Positions 34,151 through 46,100 of a stretch of DNA of 64,000 nt are shown in pieces. Both the position numbers and the translations under genes were made by a program. The stretch spans positions 496,001-560,000 of the forward strand of contig JABAKD010000002.1 of NCBI GenBank assembly GCA_012845835.1. The letters are read 5' to 3'. The stretch is from Undaria pinnatifida (Eukaryota; Sar; Phaeophyceae; Laminariales; Alariaceae). The notes under the pieces are model-generated. The model searched no databases and was not told where the DNA came from. It worked only from the letters and a program-made list of their open reading frames with translations. The stretch's first letter is position 1; every line of letters begins with the position of its first letter.

Positions 34151-35756
34151 GCACATACGAGTTTCTTTTCTGCAAGCCTGCAGAACTAGTGGCCACGACC
34201 TTGAATCCCGGACAAGACCCGGACGACTACTTACGAATACTTCCTCCGGCACCCCCTCCTTCGCGACCAAGTGTAGAATATGGGAAATCTCATTACACGG
34301 CCAGAAAGGTTAAGGGTGTCATGGTTCGAGGACTAACGGAGGACTACAACGATATCAAGCTCGTGATGTGCGGGGATCGTTCATTCGACATCGACCCATG
34401 TACCATGAGGCACCTGTACCTCAATGATCTGTCAGGAAAAAACCCCAAGGAGAGTAGAATAGCTGGCTACCGTTCAGACATGGTAGCTGAATGAACCAAT
34501 TCTTGACCGCAATCAACCGGTCTGCCGTCATTGCAACATACCGGGATACTCTCGGAAGGGTTGCGTCTTGCTGCTCAAAAGCAGGAAGGAAGAGCAATAG
34601 TCATTCCTATAAACGACGCAAGGCTGTTTCGGAAGGCGCCGCCGGGAAGAAACGGCTCTCCATCCACACTTCTGCCACCAACAATGACGCTCGGCGCAGG
34701 AGGCTGGGACACATTGACCCCTGAAATGCGGACGTGCATCGCCGCAAGGACGGCAACGGCATCAACTAACTACACCGGGACCACTTCGGGATGCTCCACC
34801 TGCGCTTTGGGGAAATCTCAACTAATAGCCCACACACAGACTATTCATCAGAAAAAAAAGCCCATTGAACTAGTAAAGAACGAGCTTATGGGCGGCTGAC
34901 TCTACGATACCCCCGCTCCAAAAAAAACAGTGATCATCTTTAACGAACTTTTCATGGTTGCTCGACCCAATGAAGGGACATACTATATAAAACAAAGTAT
35001 CTACATTTATTTTGTGTGCAAAGGTCTATCTATCGATTACGTCGGGGCGTCAAGGGACATCGTATTTCAGGTGATACGATCTGGAGCTGGTTCTGAAACC
35101 GGCGATTTCGTCAAAGAAAACATGGGGGGCCAACCTTAGAACGACTCGGGGCCTATCATCCCGGTGGCGAAAGGGGGATATTTGTACGTCGCTGAGTTCA
35201 CTGAACACCTCAATGAAGAATATGTTCCCACGAAAACTCCAAGGTCGAAGGTATTGCTTCATTGCGCCCGGGGAAAATGACACAAATTGCTGTTCGACTA
35301 GGACTCCGCATTGAACGCTTACGAGATTGCTCAAGGACGGAAGTTTCCCCGCATCCTGTGGGGAGAAATGTTCTCCACCTCTACCTCCATTAGCAACAGA
35401 ACGCCGCATTCCGCATTGAGCGCAGCAACGCTCTACTTCAAATGTACAACAAGGACGAAGATATGACCGTCCTCTCCGCCGTCGGAGCCAGGGTGTTCGT
35501 ACACGTTGAAACACATACGCCTTCACTAGGGGGCAAAGCGTGGGAAAGAAAGCTCTGCGGAATTAGCCACAATAGTAGAGCACATCGCTTTTACAACGCG
35601 TCGAAGAAGGAGACTATCGCGGAACGTCAAAACGTCAGTTCTTTGGAAACACCACACATCATGCCCATGCCGGATAATGGGATCGACCCAAGTACAAGAA
35701 AATTAAAACCATTATTGGACTGCACTTTCATGGTCCCACCTTCTATGGATAATTAA
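34150..35756 (+). pseudogene. Decayed Ty1/copia retrotransposon (gag and integrase parts)
   Basis: Three coding relics lie in order on the + strand in different frames. At 34171-34494 a gag-like stretch contains GLTEDYNDIKLVM and MRHLYLNDLS. At 34531-34899 an integrase zinc-binding region contains GCSTCALGKSQ then PIELVKNELMG. At 35442-35756 the end of the integrase core contains VGARVFVHVETHTP, KLCGISHNSRAHRFYN and SSLETP. These are typical Ty1/copia polyprotein landmarks. Stops and frame changes separate them, and no reverse transcriptase, RNase H or flanking LTR pair was recognised, so the element is truncated and inactive. Confidence 0.8.
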
Positions 35757-38700
35757 GCTCTTTTGGCGCGGAGCGCAAGAGTACATATCACAGGACGACA
35801 GGGCTGTGTCTTGGCAACTTATCACGTTACCCACACCTACGCTCATGAGCTCAGCAAGAGCTCGGAGTCAGCATCGCTTGACAATCGGGTTGGTAGATGG
35901 GCCGATAAATGTATGTGTGTTTCCAAGAAAGAGAGGGGCAGAGTTAACTTGTGCTTGTACTTGCAACCGACAATATACAGACAATAGTGCACAGTGATCG
36001 TCATTATTATTAACAAAAAACGACGACGAAGCGAGACAGGAAGACGACCGAGTTCATACCCCAAAGCCTAAACTTGCGTCAAACACACACTTGAACGCAC
36101 CCAACGCACCCGAACCAAGCCCCCCGTAACCAACATCCTTACTCCGTTGCATGATCCCTTTCCATCCCTCTTCATCCCTCTTCACCTTTTTTCATTCCGC
36201 TTTATGCTTCTTCCTCCTTCTTCATCTGCCAAACTAAACTATGACCAAGCTGTCCCCCGCAAACTGGAAAGAGTACCTTTCACCGAAAACGCGCTGTCCA
36301 TTTGGTTCGCTCTTCTCCAAACGCCAGCGAATCCTTTACACACTACACACACTGCTGTTGCATACGTCGTGAAGTGGGGAACAATAACGACTCCGCCCAC
36401 ACCCCAGTGACACTGCTTGTTACAAGGGATATATTGACAGCCCCCCCGGTGGTCTGTGCCGCCCACGCGTTTGCACTCCCCGCCGAACTCTCTGGTGGCG
36501 TTGTTTTCTCTCAGCCTCTTATCTTGGGGACTGAGTTCTAACTGTAAGGTGCAGGCTGCCCCCTTCGCTTGTGAAAAAAAAAAAAATGTGGTATTTTTAA
36601 GGCCGACTAGCATCTTGTGCCCGCAAGTAATACAATGCTGACGATTGCGGGAGCGCTTGGTTTCTCTGGTGACAGGACCACCCTATTGCGTCGCCTGTCC
36701 TCCAGTACCCTGAGTCTCTAAAGTCGGATCAAGGAACTGAAACGAGGGTGCTCCGAAAACCCAAGGTTCCGCCATAAAACCTGCAGTTCCTCCAATATCT
36801 ACAGTACGGAAGTTGCGCGAGGTTGATTTTTGGTGGGCTCATTGTGTGCCCGAGCTGGCCGTAAGGTTTTCTTGACTTTGATGTGGTCGTGGTGCCAGAA
36901 TCGCCGCCGGTGTCAAGAGGGACATGGGTAGTTTGCGTTGTCAGTCGCAGAAAGATCATGCTATAGAACCACGTTACCACTATAAAACTATAATAATCGC
37001 AGACTATTTGCAAGCGACTTGCCGCTGAACTTGTGGTCGCAACCCTAAAGGTGTTAAAGCGGCCGTGTAACTACCGTCAATCGGGGATGGATCTAACACT
37101 ACGCTGGCGTGCCTGCTGTATCATTGCTAAACACAGGTAGTAACTGCTCAAACTCGTTGAAGAACGTGACAACCGGTTGGATGGGTCTTGAGTCGGAAAC
37201 AGCGCCAGCACTACGTAATCGAAGCAGCTTTGGAAGCACGTTGGAGGCGTCCACCTTGAGCACGACCCTGTCGACTTACTGCTAAGCGTCGTTGAATGAA
37301 ATCCTCGCGCGTCTATTTACTCTGAGAATGCAACCACAGAAAACAAAGCAATTTCGGTTAAAAAAATGTCAACTATAAAGCTTCGCCAGACAAAGGACGG
37401 ACCCTAAACCTTCCACAAACATTATCGCATCCTTTGTCCTCATTGAATTCGCCCAAACACATCTCGCCCTCCACTCCTTGGACTAGCTGGTCGAATTTTG
37501 GCACGGGTGCTCTCTCCATCCCACTGCAAACAGGTAGTTTGCTGAAAAGTAAATACCATTGTATCCGCTGTACGGATCATCGAAGCACTCGAATCCGTTT
37601 CCCGCTGTCGTTTGAACAAGCGCCAGCCCCTATTCCGCAATATCCTGATGGAGTAGTATTTCACCTCTGGATCGTGAAACATTCTCGAATGCGCCTGCGC
37701 GAAGGCGTCGGTTGACGCGACAAAACCCATTGGGTACACCACGTTCGCACAAACCTCCGCTACCACGTCGCGGTGAACTGCAGAGTTCCGAAAAAAAAAA
37801 AGAGGTCCTGGACGAAAAACGGAAACTGTGACAGTACCCTCCGCATCCCATCCTTGGACCGATTCCGCAACCCGTACCTTGCAGTTTTGGAGACGGCAAG
37901 CACAACTAGAGAACGGCGGTAAACACGAGGAGGAGGGGTCGGCAGCTTGTGCTAGGAGAAACGGTTGTGCGCGCGATTAGTTGCTTCTGCGGCAAGTAAG
38001 AAAATAATATCACAAAGCACGCTGAAAAACAAACCACCTTGGGCTTCCTTTCTTTTTGTTGTTCTTTCCGTAGTTTCGGCATTTGTAGAAGTAGTCCATA
38101 AAATCGCAACAGAAACCCGTAGAACAGCCCTCCGCGTCAGCCTCTGCGTCCGTCCCTTGACACCCACGTCTCTTGTTCTCTTGCAACGCGGACAGGGCGG
38201 CCGTCTTTCTGGTAAGCCGCGAGGGTGAGTTTGCTCGGGCACCCAGACGAACACGAAACGGAGGTGGTCGTCGCCAACGTTGACCTTGTTGCGTCATCAT
38301 GGGATCGGAAGGATGCACCTACAAGTTGTTGTATGGATCCGAGCCCGTCAGTTTTTGCCTGCCGGCCTGTTGGAAGATCTCATGCTTGATGTGTGCGAGA
38401 AATTCCTCCTGCGACGTCGAAGACACCTCCTGGTATACGAAGTACCGAGACATGAGCGGAGCGGCCAGACGTGTCACAACGTCTGTACCCCAGAAAGAAC
38501 GACAGTACCGCCTGCCTCCGTATACCGGAACGAGAGCCTACGAGTACGTAGCATTGCAAAGTCTACTGTATGTGCATACTGACCAGGATGACTAGCCTTG
38601 AGTGTCCATCTATTCGTGAACGTACACTAGAGCAAGCTTATATCTAGAGTAAACATCATACACCAGACCACAACAGTAGGGTGCGTAACTTAATACTGCT

Positions 38701-38980
38701 GTACTATAGTAACTCCTGGACGTGGAGGAAGCGGCGGTTCACCACAAGGCAGCATCTTCTCGTTGCCCGTGTCGTGAATCATGCCATGCTGATGGTACTC
38801 GTCGATTTCCAGGGTAATAGGAAGGCAGACTGAATTTTACCATTTACGTGGAGAGCACACAGAGAAAGTCGCGGGCCGTTGTACTGAAGTTATTATGGTG
38901 CAGAACGCACCTTTTCTAGAAAGAAACAAGCCCGACGAGCCAAGGGCGCACATTGTTTTTTTTCGACAACTACGTACCAA
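35757..38980. other. Intergenic, no recognised gene
   Basis: It contains a CT-rich stretch at 36130-36230 and a poly(A) tract near 36573-36585. Several open frames around 100 residues exist on both strands, including a cysteine-rich + frame at 38299-38595 and an overlapping cysteine-rich - frame at 38010-38318. None has a recognisable domain or splice context that would justify a gene call. Confidence 0.5.
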
Positions 38981-39000
38981 AACATTTATTTCCCCCTTCC

Positions 39001-39040
39001 ACAGGGGGGGGGGGGTACGAAGACCCCCCCCCCCCCATTA
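39001..39040. repeat. G12/C14 homopolymer hairpin
   Basis: A run of 12 G (39004-39015), an 8-nt spacer and a run of 14 C (39024-39037) form a near-perfect stem-loop. It sits in repeat-like DNA with no gene. Confidence 0.9.
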
Positions 39041-39668
39041 CGCCACATAATTTCCTATGCAAACAACCCTCTATACTAAATCATATATAATAAAAGGGCA
39101 GGGGGGGAGGGGGTACTATAGAGCAGACACGCAGCCCCCTGGTCGCGCTGCAGCAGCCTGCGTACCAGCAAACGCACAGCGCAGAGCAACGGAGAAACAT
39201 GGAGAGAGCAAGAGAGAGTGGTCACAATGAGCACAGTCTCCACGGGCAAGGGACCCCTGCTACAACCCTCCTTCGGCAAGGCAGCTTTGCTACAAAGCGT
39301 CCGCGGAAAGCCAGCCGATGGCGAGGACTTTATCTGCTGCTGCGGGACCAACCTCGGTGACGGTTCAGGAATGGACGAGGGCCAGGCCATTGAGCATGAT
39401 GAGTGTTCGGCACAGCACAGAGAGGGAGTGTGGAGGCATGAGGGCTTTGGTGTGATATTGGAGGGTATCGTGTGCCTGGTACCTCGCATCAGCAGCAGCA
39501 GCGGCAACCACTGGAAGACAAAACTCTGGTTTATCATACATAAAAGTGCTCACCATCGAGCAGTGTGTGTCGTGCTGCCTCCTCCCCAATAACTGACAAC
39601 ATCAGCAGTAGCAAAAGCCTAGCCTTGGCAGCAGCACCACCAGCAGCAGAGCAGCAATACCACAAACG

Positions 39669-39943
39669 GTGGCCGCATGGCATGATCAAAATCGCCAAAG
39701 AAAAACACGCACGAAATGCGAACCAACCAAGTTACTCCGCGTCCCTGTTGGTCCCCGCCCGCCTTTTGCACGCGAGCGCCTTTTGCATGCGAGCAACGCA
39801 CTGTTTTTGCCTGACGGAAAAATCGCCGCGAAGACCAGCAGCGGCAACTGGGTGTACAAGAAGTGCAAGCGCGATTTCAGACTCAATATAGACCAACTGA
39901 GCCGGACCCACGTGGAGACTCACGAACAGTCGCTTCAACACAA
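39669..39943 (+). CDS. Possible coding exon, unrecognised
   Basis: An open frame ends with a coding-like stretch (DGKIAAKTSSGNWVYKKC, then KRDF, then HVETHEQSLQHK) directly before AAGTGAGG, which can be either Lys-stop or a GTGAGG donor. The Cys/His content near the end (one C, then H..TH....QH) is reminiscent of transposase-associated zinc fingers, but only one cysteine is present, so this is weak. No upstream or downstream partner exon was identified. It may be a relic. Confidence 0.25.
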
Positions 39944-40469
39944 GTGAGGACTTGTTAGGACAGCAGTTGATGCATTCCCTAGCACAAGCAGTTTCGAAGA
40001 AAAAAAAACGTCATCTGTGAGAACGACAGATTGAATGGTTGAAGCTCACCCTCGCCCGAGCTGCGTGGTACATTGGATCTATGTTTCATTCATGATATGG
40101 TGTCTGTGGAATATATCTGGTTGTTAATACACTCCTTCACAATTTTTACGGGAGGTCGTTCTCGCGTGATCAGCACTTTGGGAACTGCCACGCTGGGCGT
40201 ATTTTAGTCGAGCAGTGTATGAGGCTGCAGGCCTTTCGATGTGTGTTTGTGAAAAGCAGGAGCAAAATCGTATTTTCTTTCCACGGCTGATCAACTGCTA
40301 TTGCTCATGTCGCAAGTTGCATGTCGACCAACGTGTGTCGATAGGGGTGCTAGTGCCGCGGCGGCGGTGGGGAGCGGGCGCACATGCTGGATTTTCCAGA
40401 CCGAAGAGCGCCACGGACGGCGCGAAGGAGTCGCCGGTGTTGATGGACAGTAGTAGCGGCGGCGGCGCA

Positions 40470-40620
40470 AGCGGTGACGCTGACGTGGTGGCGACGGGAG
40501 TTGTGTGCAGGCGTGACGGTTGGGCGGGCGCGAACAGTGACGCCGACGTGGTTGCAATGGGAGTTGTGAACGGGCTTGAGGATTGTGAGGGCGCAGGCAT
40601 TGATATGGATGGTGTTTTCT
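40470..40620. repeat. About 63-bp degenerate tandem repeat (21-residue period)
   Basis: GGTGACGCTGACGTGGTGGC recurs 63 bp later as AGTGACGCCGACGTGGTTGC, with a third weak copy (ATTGATATGGATGG). The period is a multiple of three and both strands are open, so a coding repeat is possible (DADVVA(T/M)GVV on +, TTP(V/I)ATTSAS on -). The strand cannot be decided. Confidence 0.65.
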
Positions 40621-41033
40621 CCGAAGCTGCAGACGGGAGTGGTCCCGCCGATAGGACGCTTGTCCACGCTCCCATCTACTGCACAGGGGTACGCCCGGCT
40701 GTCCGGGAGCCTGTTCTCCAACACTACCCATCAACTCTCCATGGTATTGGCAACTAGGGGGTGTCGTGGGAGGTTCGGATACACCCGAATCGCGGGTCTC
40801 TCCACGCGGTGCCAACTGCCTCTCACGGCATCTTGAGCCCAGTCTGTGCGGGAACGGTGGAACAACCAGGAGGCACGTGCGCGCCGTGTTTGGACATCAA
40901 GGGCACGAAGGCTTACAGGGTTTCGTGCCCAAGCGCGGCGCTTGCCCACCATTGATTATTTCTGACTACATTGACCACCTTGCATTGACGCAAGGATTTA
41001 CATACCTAAATAACCTAAAGTACAGTTAAAAAC

Positions 41034-42060
41034 CCCTTGATCTTGCAATGTTGGCTTGCTTGCCAAGCCTCATTGTTAACGCAAGAGTGTGCAGTAAACC
41101 ATCCACGAGGGCACAGCCAAGAAACAAACCACCAAAAAAACAAACAAAGTAAAAAAAAATAAAAAAAAAATAAAAAAATGCGTCTCGGGTCGGGGGGGGG
41201 GGGGGGAGAGGCGGGGGGGGGGGGGGAGAGAGGGGGGGGGGGGGGGGGGGGGGAGGGGGGGGTGAGGGGGGGGGGGGGGGGGGGGAAGGCGGGGGGGTGG
41301 TTGGGGGGGGGGGGGAGGTGGGGGGGGGAGGCGTACGGGAGACCATTTCTTGTGCGCCCTCGCCCGAGCCAGAATTTCTAGTTCTTACTACTCTACCTGG
41401 TAGGCTTGACTCTAGGTGTCCTGCACTATACCTGGTACAGGACACCGACATAGTGCACAGAAAATGACAACTAATAAGAAACAGGGTAATGAGGAAACCA
41501 GACTATTGATAGCAGGGCATCAAGAGTTCGGAGCAGTTTTGCCGACGTATAGGTAGAACGCACCGTTTCCAAAATATAATGCACAGGCGGGGTCGTACTT
41601 TTATTGTTTCTTATGCGGCGTCCTGCGCTGTTAAATGGTACCTGGTACGCCAGTACGCCCGAGAGTACGGGCTGTTACCTGGTCACGTCTTACTGTACAC
41701 CTGGTTTGACATCCTCCAGTAAAAATATGTATCCAGTACAGGACGCTATTGATAAAAAGAACCGTTTTTTTTCTGGGGGTAGCAAGAAAGTCAGACTGCC
41801 ATTGAACGCAAGTAAAAAAGTCGCAAACAGTCACGATACGCTGACGTTCGTGTAGAACGTACTCCTCCCCAAATAAGAAACCCAGCCCTGGAGCTTCTTT
41901 TTCTCATTATGATATTAATAGATATCCCGCAGAAACACGTTACTCGAGCATTGTCGGTGGCAGCCTTCAAAATCCAAAGAAAAGGCACTTGCAACCGGAA
42001 GTAGACATACGTACGTATACCCACGTATCTGGTATTTGCTCTGGTGTACATATCGTAGGG
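41034..42060. other. Intergenic with poly(G) region, no gene
   Basis: After an A-rich stretch (41120-41175) comes the G-rich tract listed separately, then sequence with several GTACCTGGTAC motifs (41396, 41425, 41638). No coding potential is recognised. Confidence 0.6.
41191..41330 (+). repeat. G-rich homopolymer tract, about 140 nt
   Basis: Long runs of G are interrupted by single A, C or T. The proline- or glycine-rich frames across it are composition artefacts. Many G-quadruplex arrangements are possible on the + strand. Run lengths may be affected by sequencing error. Confidence 0.92.
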
Positions 42061-42829
42061 AGCTGCGCCGTAGGGGGTGTTAACTAAAGTACAAATATTG
42101 AAGCACTAGACGTAACACCCCAATCAGCCCCCGAACGGCCTGCTTTTTAAAAGATATAGTCTAGACTATATTTAATCTCCGGCTGGTGTGATGGGGAAAA
42201 ATTTTCCAGGTCAAGGTCACACAACAACAAAACAATTACGCGTATTTCCATACACCACGTGTGTCGTGTAAATTTTTACGGTGGGAAGCGTTGAATGAAG
42301 TAAAAATATGGAAACACGACGTATCTTAACAATACCCCGAAAAGCCCCAAACGGCCTGCACGCGGAGGTACCTTATCGAGTTTTCGACTAACACGGTTGA
42401 CACACTCTCTATAAATTGTACCAGTCTATACCTGGTACAGTACGTATTGTTATTATTGTACCCTAACCCTAACCCAACGAAAGGCGCGAAGCGAAATCGA
42501 AGCAAGCCTGTGAAGCCTGATCCATCTTCTGTCAAATTGAAAATTACAAAAGTACATTTTTCTAGTATACGTGGGGTGTCCTGACGTTATATCCAGGTAG
42601 AGGTCAAATGTCCCTGGCACGGGTACACGAAAATCTCCATAGAATTCAATAGTTATCCCTGCCACGAGGTGACTAAAAATTAGACAGAATAATTACACTC
42701 TGCTGTAACCTGGTACCTCGTACCTGGTATGTAGTTATCTCTCTTCCAGTTATTGCAGTCTCCCCTCTACAAGAGGTATATACGACGACTGACACGCAAT
42801 ACGCACGAGGTAAGGAAGGACTTGAAGCA
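42060..42829 (+). other. Upstream region of gene B
   Basis: It is homologous to 2640-3150. A CCCC(A/G)AA.AGCCCC.(A)ACGGCCTGC block occurs twice (about 42115 and 42335), an internal duplication not seen upstream of gene A. A CCCTAACCCTAACCC stretch lies at 42460-42475. Confidence 0.6.
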
Positions 42830-43007
42830 ACAGCTGTGAGATTGGACCACTCCTCGCTTTTCCGGAGAATGGCTGCGCCCGCTCTATTGCTGACTCTTCC
42901 TCGTACCCCCCTCCGCGCCCGCACTCCGCCCGCACCCTACCCCGCACGTAATTGTAACAACAGTTGTTCGACACTACTGGCTGCTGATGATACTGAACAA
43001 AGCTACA
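42830..43007 (+). promoter_or_regulatory. Putative core promoter and 5' leader of gene B
   Basis: It is conserved with 3160-3339, including CTCTTCCTCGT, CTCCGCGCCC, CACTCCGCCCGCACC and GCACGTA. An ATG at 42987 is in frame with exon 1 and would add seven residues before MKTA; gene A has GTG at the same place, so the downstream ATG is preferred. Confidence 0.5.
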
Positions 43008-43157
43008 ATGAAGACTGCTGTCGGGCTGGTGGCGGCCCTGGCATGGGCGCAAGCCTTTGCTGCTGCTCAGACGACTTACAGCGTGGCAGACTGCTCCGAG
43101 CTCGAGGCGTTATCTCCCTTCGCAGAAGATGCTGTCGTCGACTTCGCTGCATCACCG
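43008..43157 (+). CDS. Gene B exon 1 (signal peptide)
   Basis: It encodes 50 residues, MKTAVGL to DFAASP, phase 0, donor GTGAGT. It differs from gene A at the end of the signal peptide (AQAFAAAQ versus AHAFATAQ) and at VAD versus VED. Confidence 0.9.
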
Positions 43158-46100
43158 GTGAGTTTGTACGAAAATTTACTATTAATATTAGACTGGTCTA
43201 TACCAGTGTTATTTTTGCCAACTGTAAATATTATATTATAAAAATTAAAATACACTCCAGCTGTGAGATCGAAGATTTCGTCGAAACTCATCTTTGCAAG
43301 CTGTGTGTGATACTCCGATCGCGCGCATTACGAGTTGTGTGTCCTCATTAAGGATATAGGTCGGCGACTCCCCTTACAGCTACAGTGTAGCTATCAGGGT
43401 CAACAGGATGATTTTAGTCAGTCTGTGCGCGGAAACTATAAAACCCGTATATAAATAGTATCATCACACTCCAGCTGTGAGATGGAAGATTTTGTCGAAA
43501 CTCATCTTTGCAACCTGTGTGTGTTACTGCTCCGATCACGCGTATTACGGGTTGTGTGTCCTCATTAAGGATATAGGTCGGCGACTCCCGTTGGAACTAC
43601 AGTGTAGCTTATCAGCAAATGTAATGTATTTGTAGCTACGTATAGGATGCTACAACTGTCTACAAGGTTTATTGGATCACACGCATTGATTTTACCTACA
43701 ACATGTACTGTCGATACACTTTTGTCTACATATTTTATCAGGTAAACAATGCAATACGGTGCATGCAGCAATGATATACCAGGTATTCTTGATAGGCACC
43801 AGGTTATACCACATACACATACTCTGCTCTAACCACGAAATGGCCTTGATGCTGCTGTATTGTGCAAGATATATCTCTGTCTCACGTACTCGTCGTGTGT
43901 GATCACAGAGCTCGTCTCTCATGGAGATATTGGCGCACACACTATTAATATCAACACATTATTATTAATAGTCGTGCCGTGTTACAAAAATATAAATACA
44001 CTCCAGCGGTGAGATCGAAGATTTTGTCGCAACTAATCTTTGCAAGCTGTGTGTTACACTCCGATCGCGCGTATTACGGGTTGTGTGTCCTCATTGAGGA
44101 TATAGGTCGGCGACCCCCCTTAGAAGTACAGCAGTGTCGCTTATCAGGGTCAACAGGATGATGATAGATAGCCAGTCTGTGCGCGGAATCTACAAAACCA
44201 GTTTTTGAGGGGGACAAAATCTGACAGCTGTGGAAGGAAATGCTTCAGTTTATAAGGTGGTGTAGACTAAAGTCCACTGTAAGTCGTGTAGTCTAATCGG
44301 TGAGGGGAGGGCGGAGTTTTTTATCACAGCTGACGCGATTCGTCCCTCCGCAGGCCCTGAAACATACGAGTATAAGAAGTGAAATCGGGAGTCAGCCTTC
44401 GATGTGCCAGATCCATTATGGTGCTTACGTCTCACTACTCGAGCCGAGAAAACCCCACTACGTATGCCGCTTGCCACCCAGGAAAGACTACGGCGTGTAT
44501 ATTACACTTAGTACCTGTCACTAGGCACACGCATGTCAGACACAAGTCCCAATTAGAAAACAAAACAAAGAAAAGATGGCAAGTACCAGGTACCGGCCAC
44601 GTTCTACAGTACAGTAGTAGTAACAGTAGATCGAAGGGTACGGTCACCGATCTACAACCGCAACGAGGACATACGCTCCCCATATCATAGCACGCGTGAT
44701 CGGAGCACCGGCTAACCCGTATCACACTCGGCTTTTCAACGCATGGGCTTCGACGAGATTCTATATCTCAGATTCTCGACGATATCCGCTTGCCTCCAGA
44801 TCTGCTCGCAGCAGCTTCAAGCATACCTGGCATTTGCTGCTGCTCTGTCACCACAAAACAACGGGACTGGAGACCTGTCTGGGTTCCAGACAGATGTTTT
44901 GCTGGGAAATCCTGATTGGCTAACCTGATGGAAAAACGCAAGAATCGAAAATGTACCTCAGGTAAAATTAATCTTACCAGTTCGCGATACCGTATGTTGT
45001 CGTTGTTGTTGGTGGTGGAGTGTTGTTCTCGACTAGCATAGACTAATCAAGTCCGTGGTCACAGGACAGGCTCCAGTCACTCTGGAGGAGAGGAATACCC
45101 CAGGGAAAAACACAAACAAACCAAAGGTGTGTCGCATGCATATATTACAGCTGACGCAACCCATGCCTCCGCCAGAAACATATAAATAAGGAAATCGAGA
45201 GTCAGCCTACGATGTGCCAGGTCCATACTGGTGCGCGTGCGTATCACTACTCGCGACTAGAAAAAAACGACTATAGCGCTTGCCACCCAGGAAAGACTAC
45301 CACGTATATATTACGCGTCCTACCACAACACATTCGCATGTTAGACGCAAGATTGAAAAAAAGAAACAAAGAAAATAGAAAAAGAGAAAGGAAAGGAAAG
45401 GAAAAAAAAAGAAAAGACAAGAAAAGCAAAGCAAGAAAAGACAAGACAAGAAGGGGATCCTGAAGAAAGTGAAGGAAAAGAGGAATAAATACTCATACTA
45501 GTACCCTCTATGAGCCCAATGCCGTCTCTAGTCAGTTCTCAGGGTCTGCTAAACCGCTTGCTACCCAGGAAAGACTACCACGTACATATTACGCGTAGTA
45601 CCTACCACAACACATTCACACGTTCAGACGAATGATTGGAAAAAAGAAGCAAAGAAAATAATATAAGAGAAAGGAAAGAAAAGAAAAGAAAAGACGAGAA
45701 AAGCAAAGCAAGACAAGACAAGACAAGAAGAGGAAGAAAGGAAATTAAAAGATGGAAAAATTGTCGCACTGCCAGTACCCTCTATGAGCCCAATGCCTTT
45801 TGTCAGTTCTTAAGGGTCTGCTAATAGCAGACCTTAAGAACTGACTAAAGACGGCATTAGCAGACCCCAAGAATTGACTAAAGACGGCATTGGGCTCGTA
45901 GAGGGTATCACGTGCATCAATGGCACTGAAAATAGAACGCAAGAAGGCGAAGAAGTCCGGGCAGCCTTACGCTAACTTGTGACGGCCATTGGAAAGCCGA
46001 CAAATTTCAAGACGATGATGGCCAGACCAAGACTTCAGTCTCTGGGGAAGGACGCCCCTCCTCACCCCCCCCCCCCCCCCGAGCCCCCCGGCTGCTTAGC

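Noticed and set aside
37440-37766. 108-codon - strand frame considered as copia reverse transcriptase
   Set aside because: None of the expected RT motifs (such as YVDD) is visible.
38010-38595. Cysteine-rich frames on both strands
   Set aside because: No recognisable fold, no splice evidence and mutual overlap; could not be supported as genes.
40215-40815. 180-codon + frame and 174-codon - frame
   Set aside because: Both arise from a GC-rich 63-bp repeat; nothing decides between strands and neither matches a family I know.
41026-41451. Poly-proline and poly-glycine frames
   Set aside because: They are translations of the poly(G) tract.
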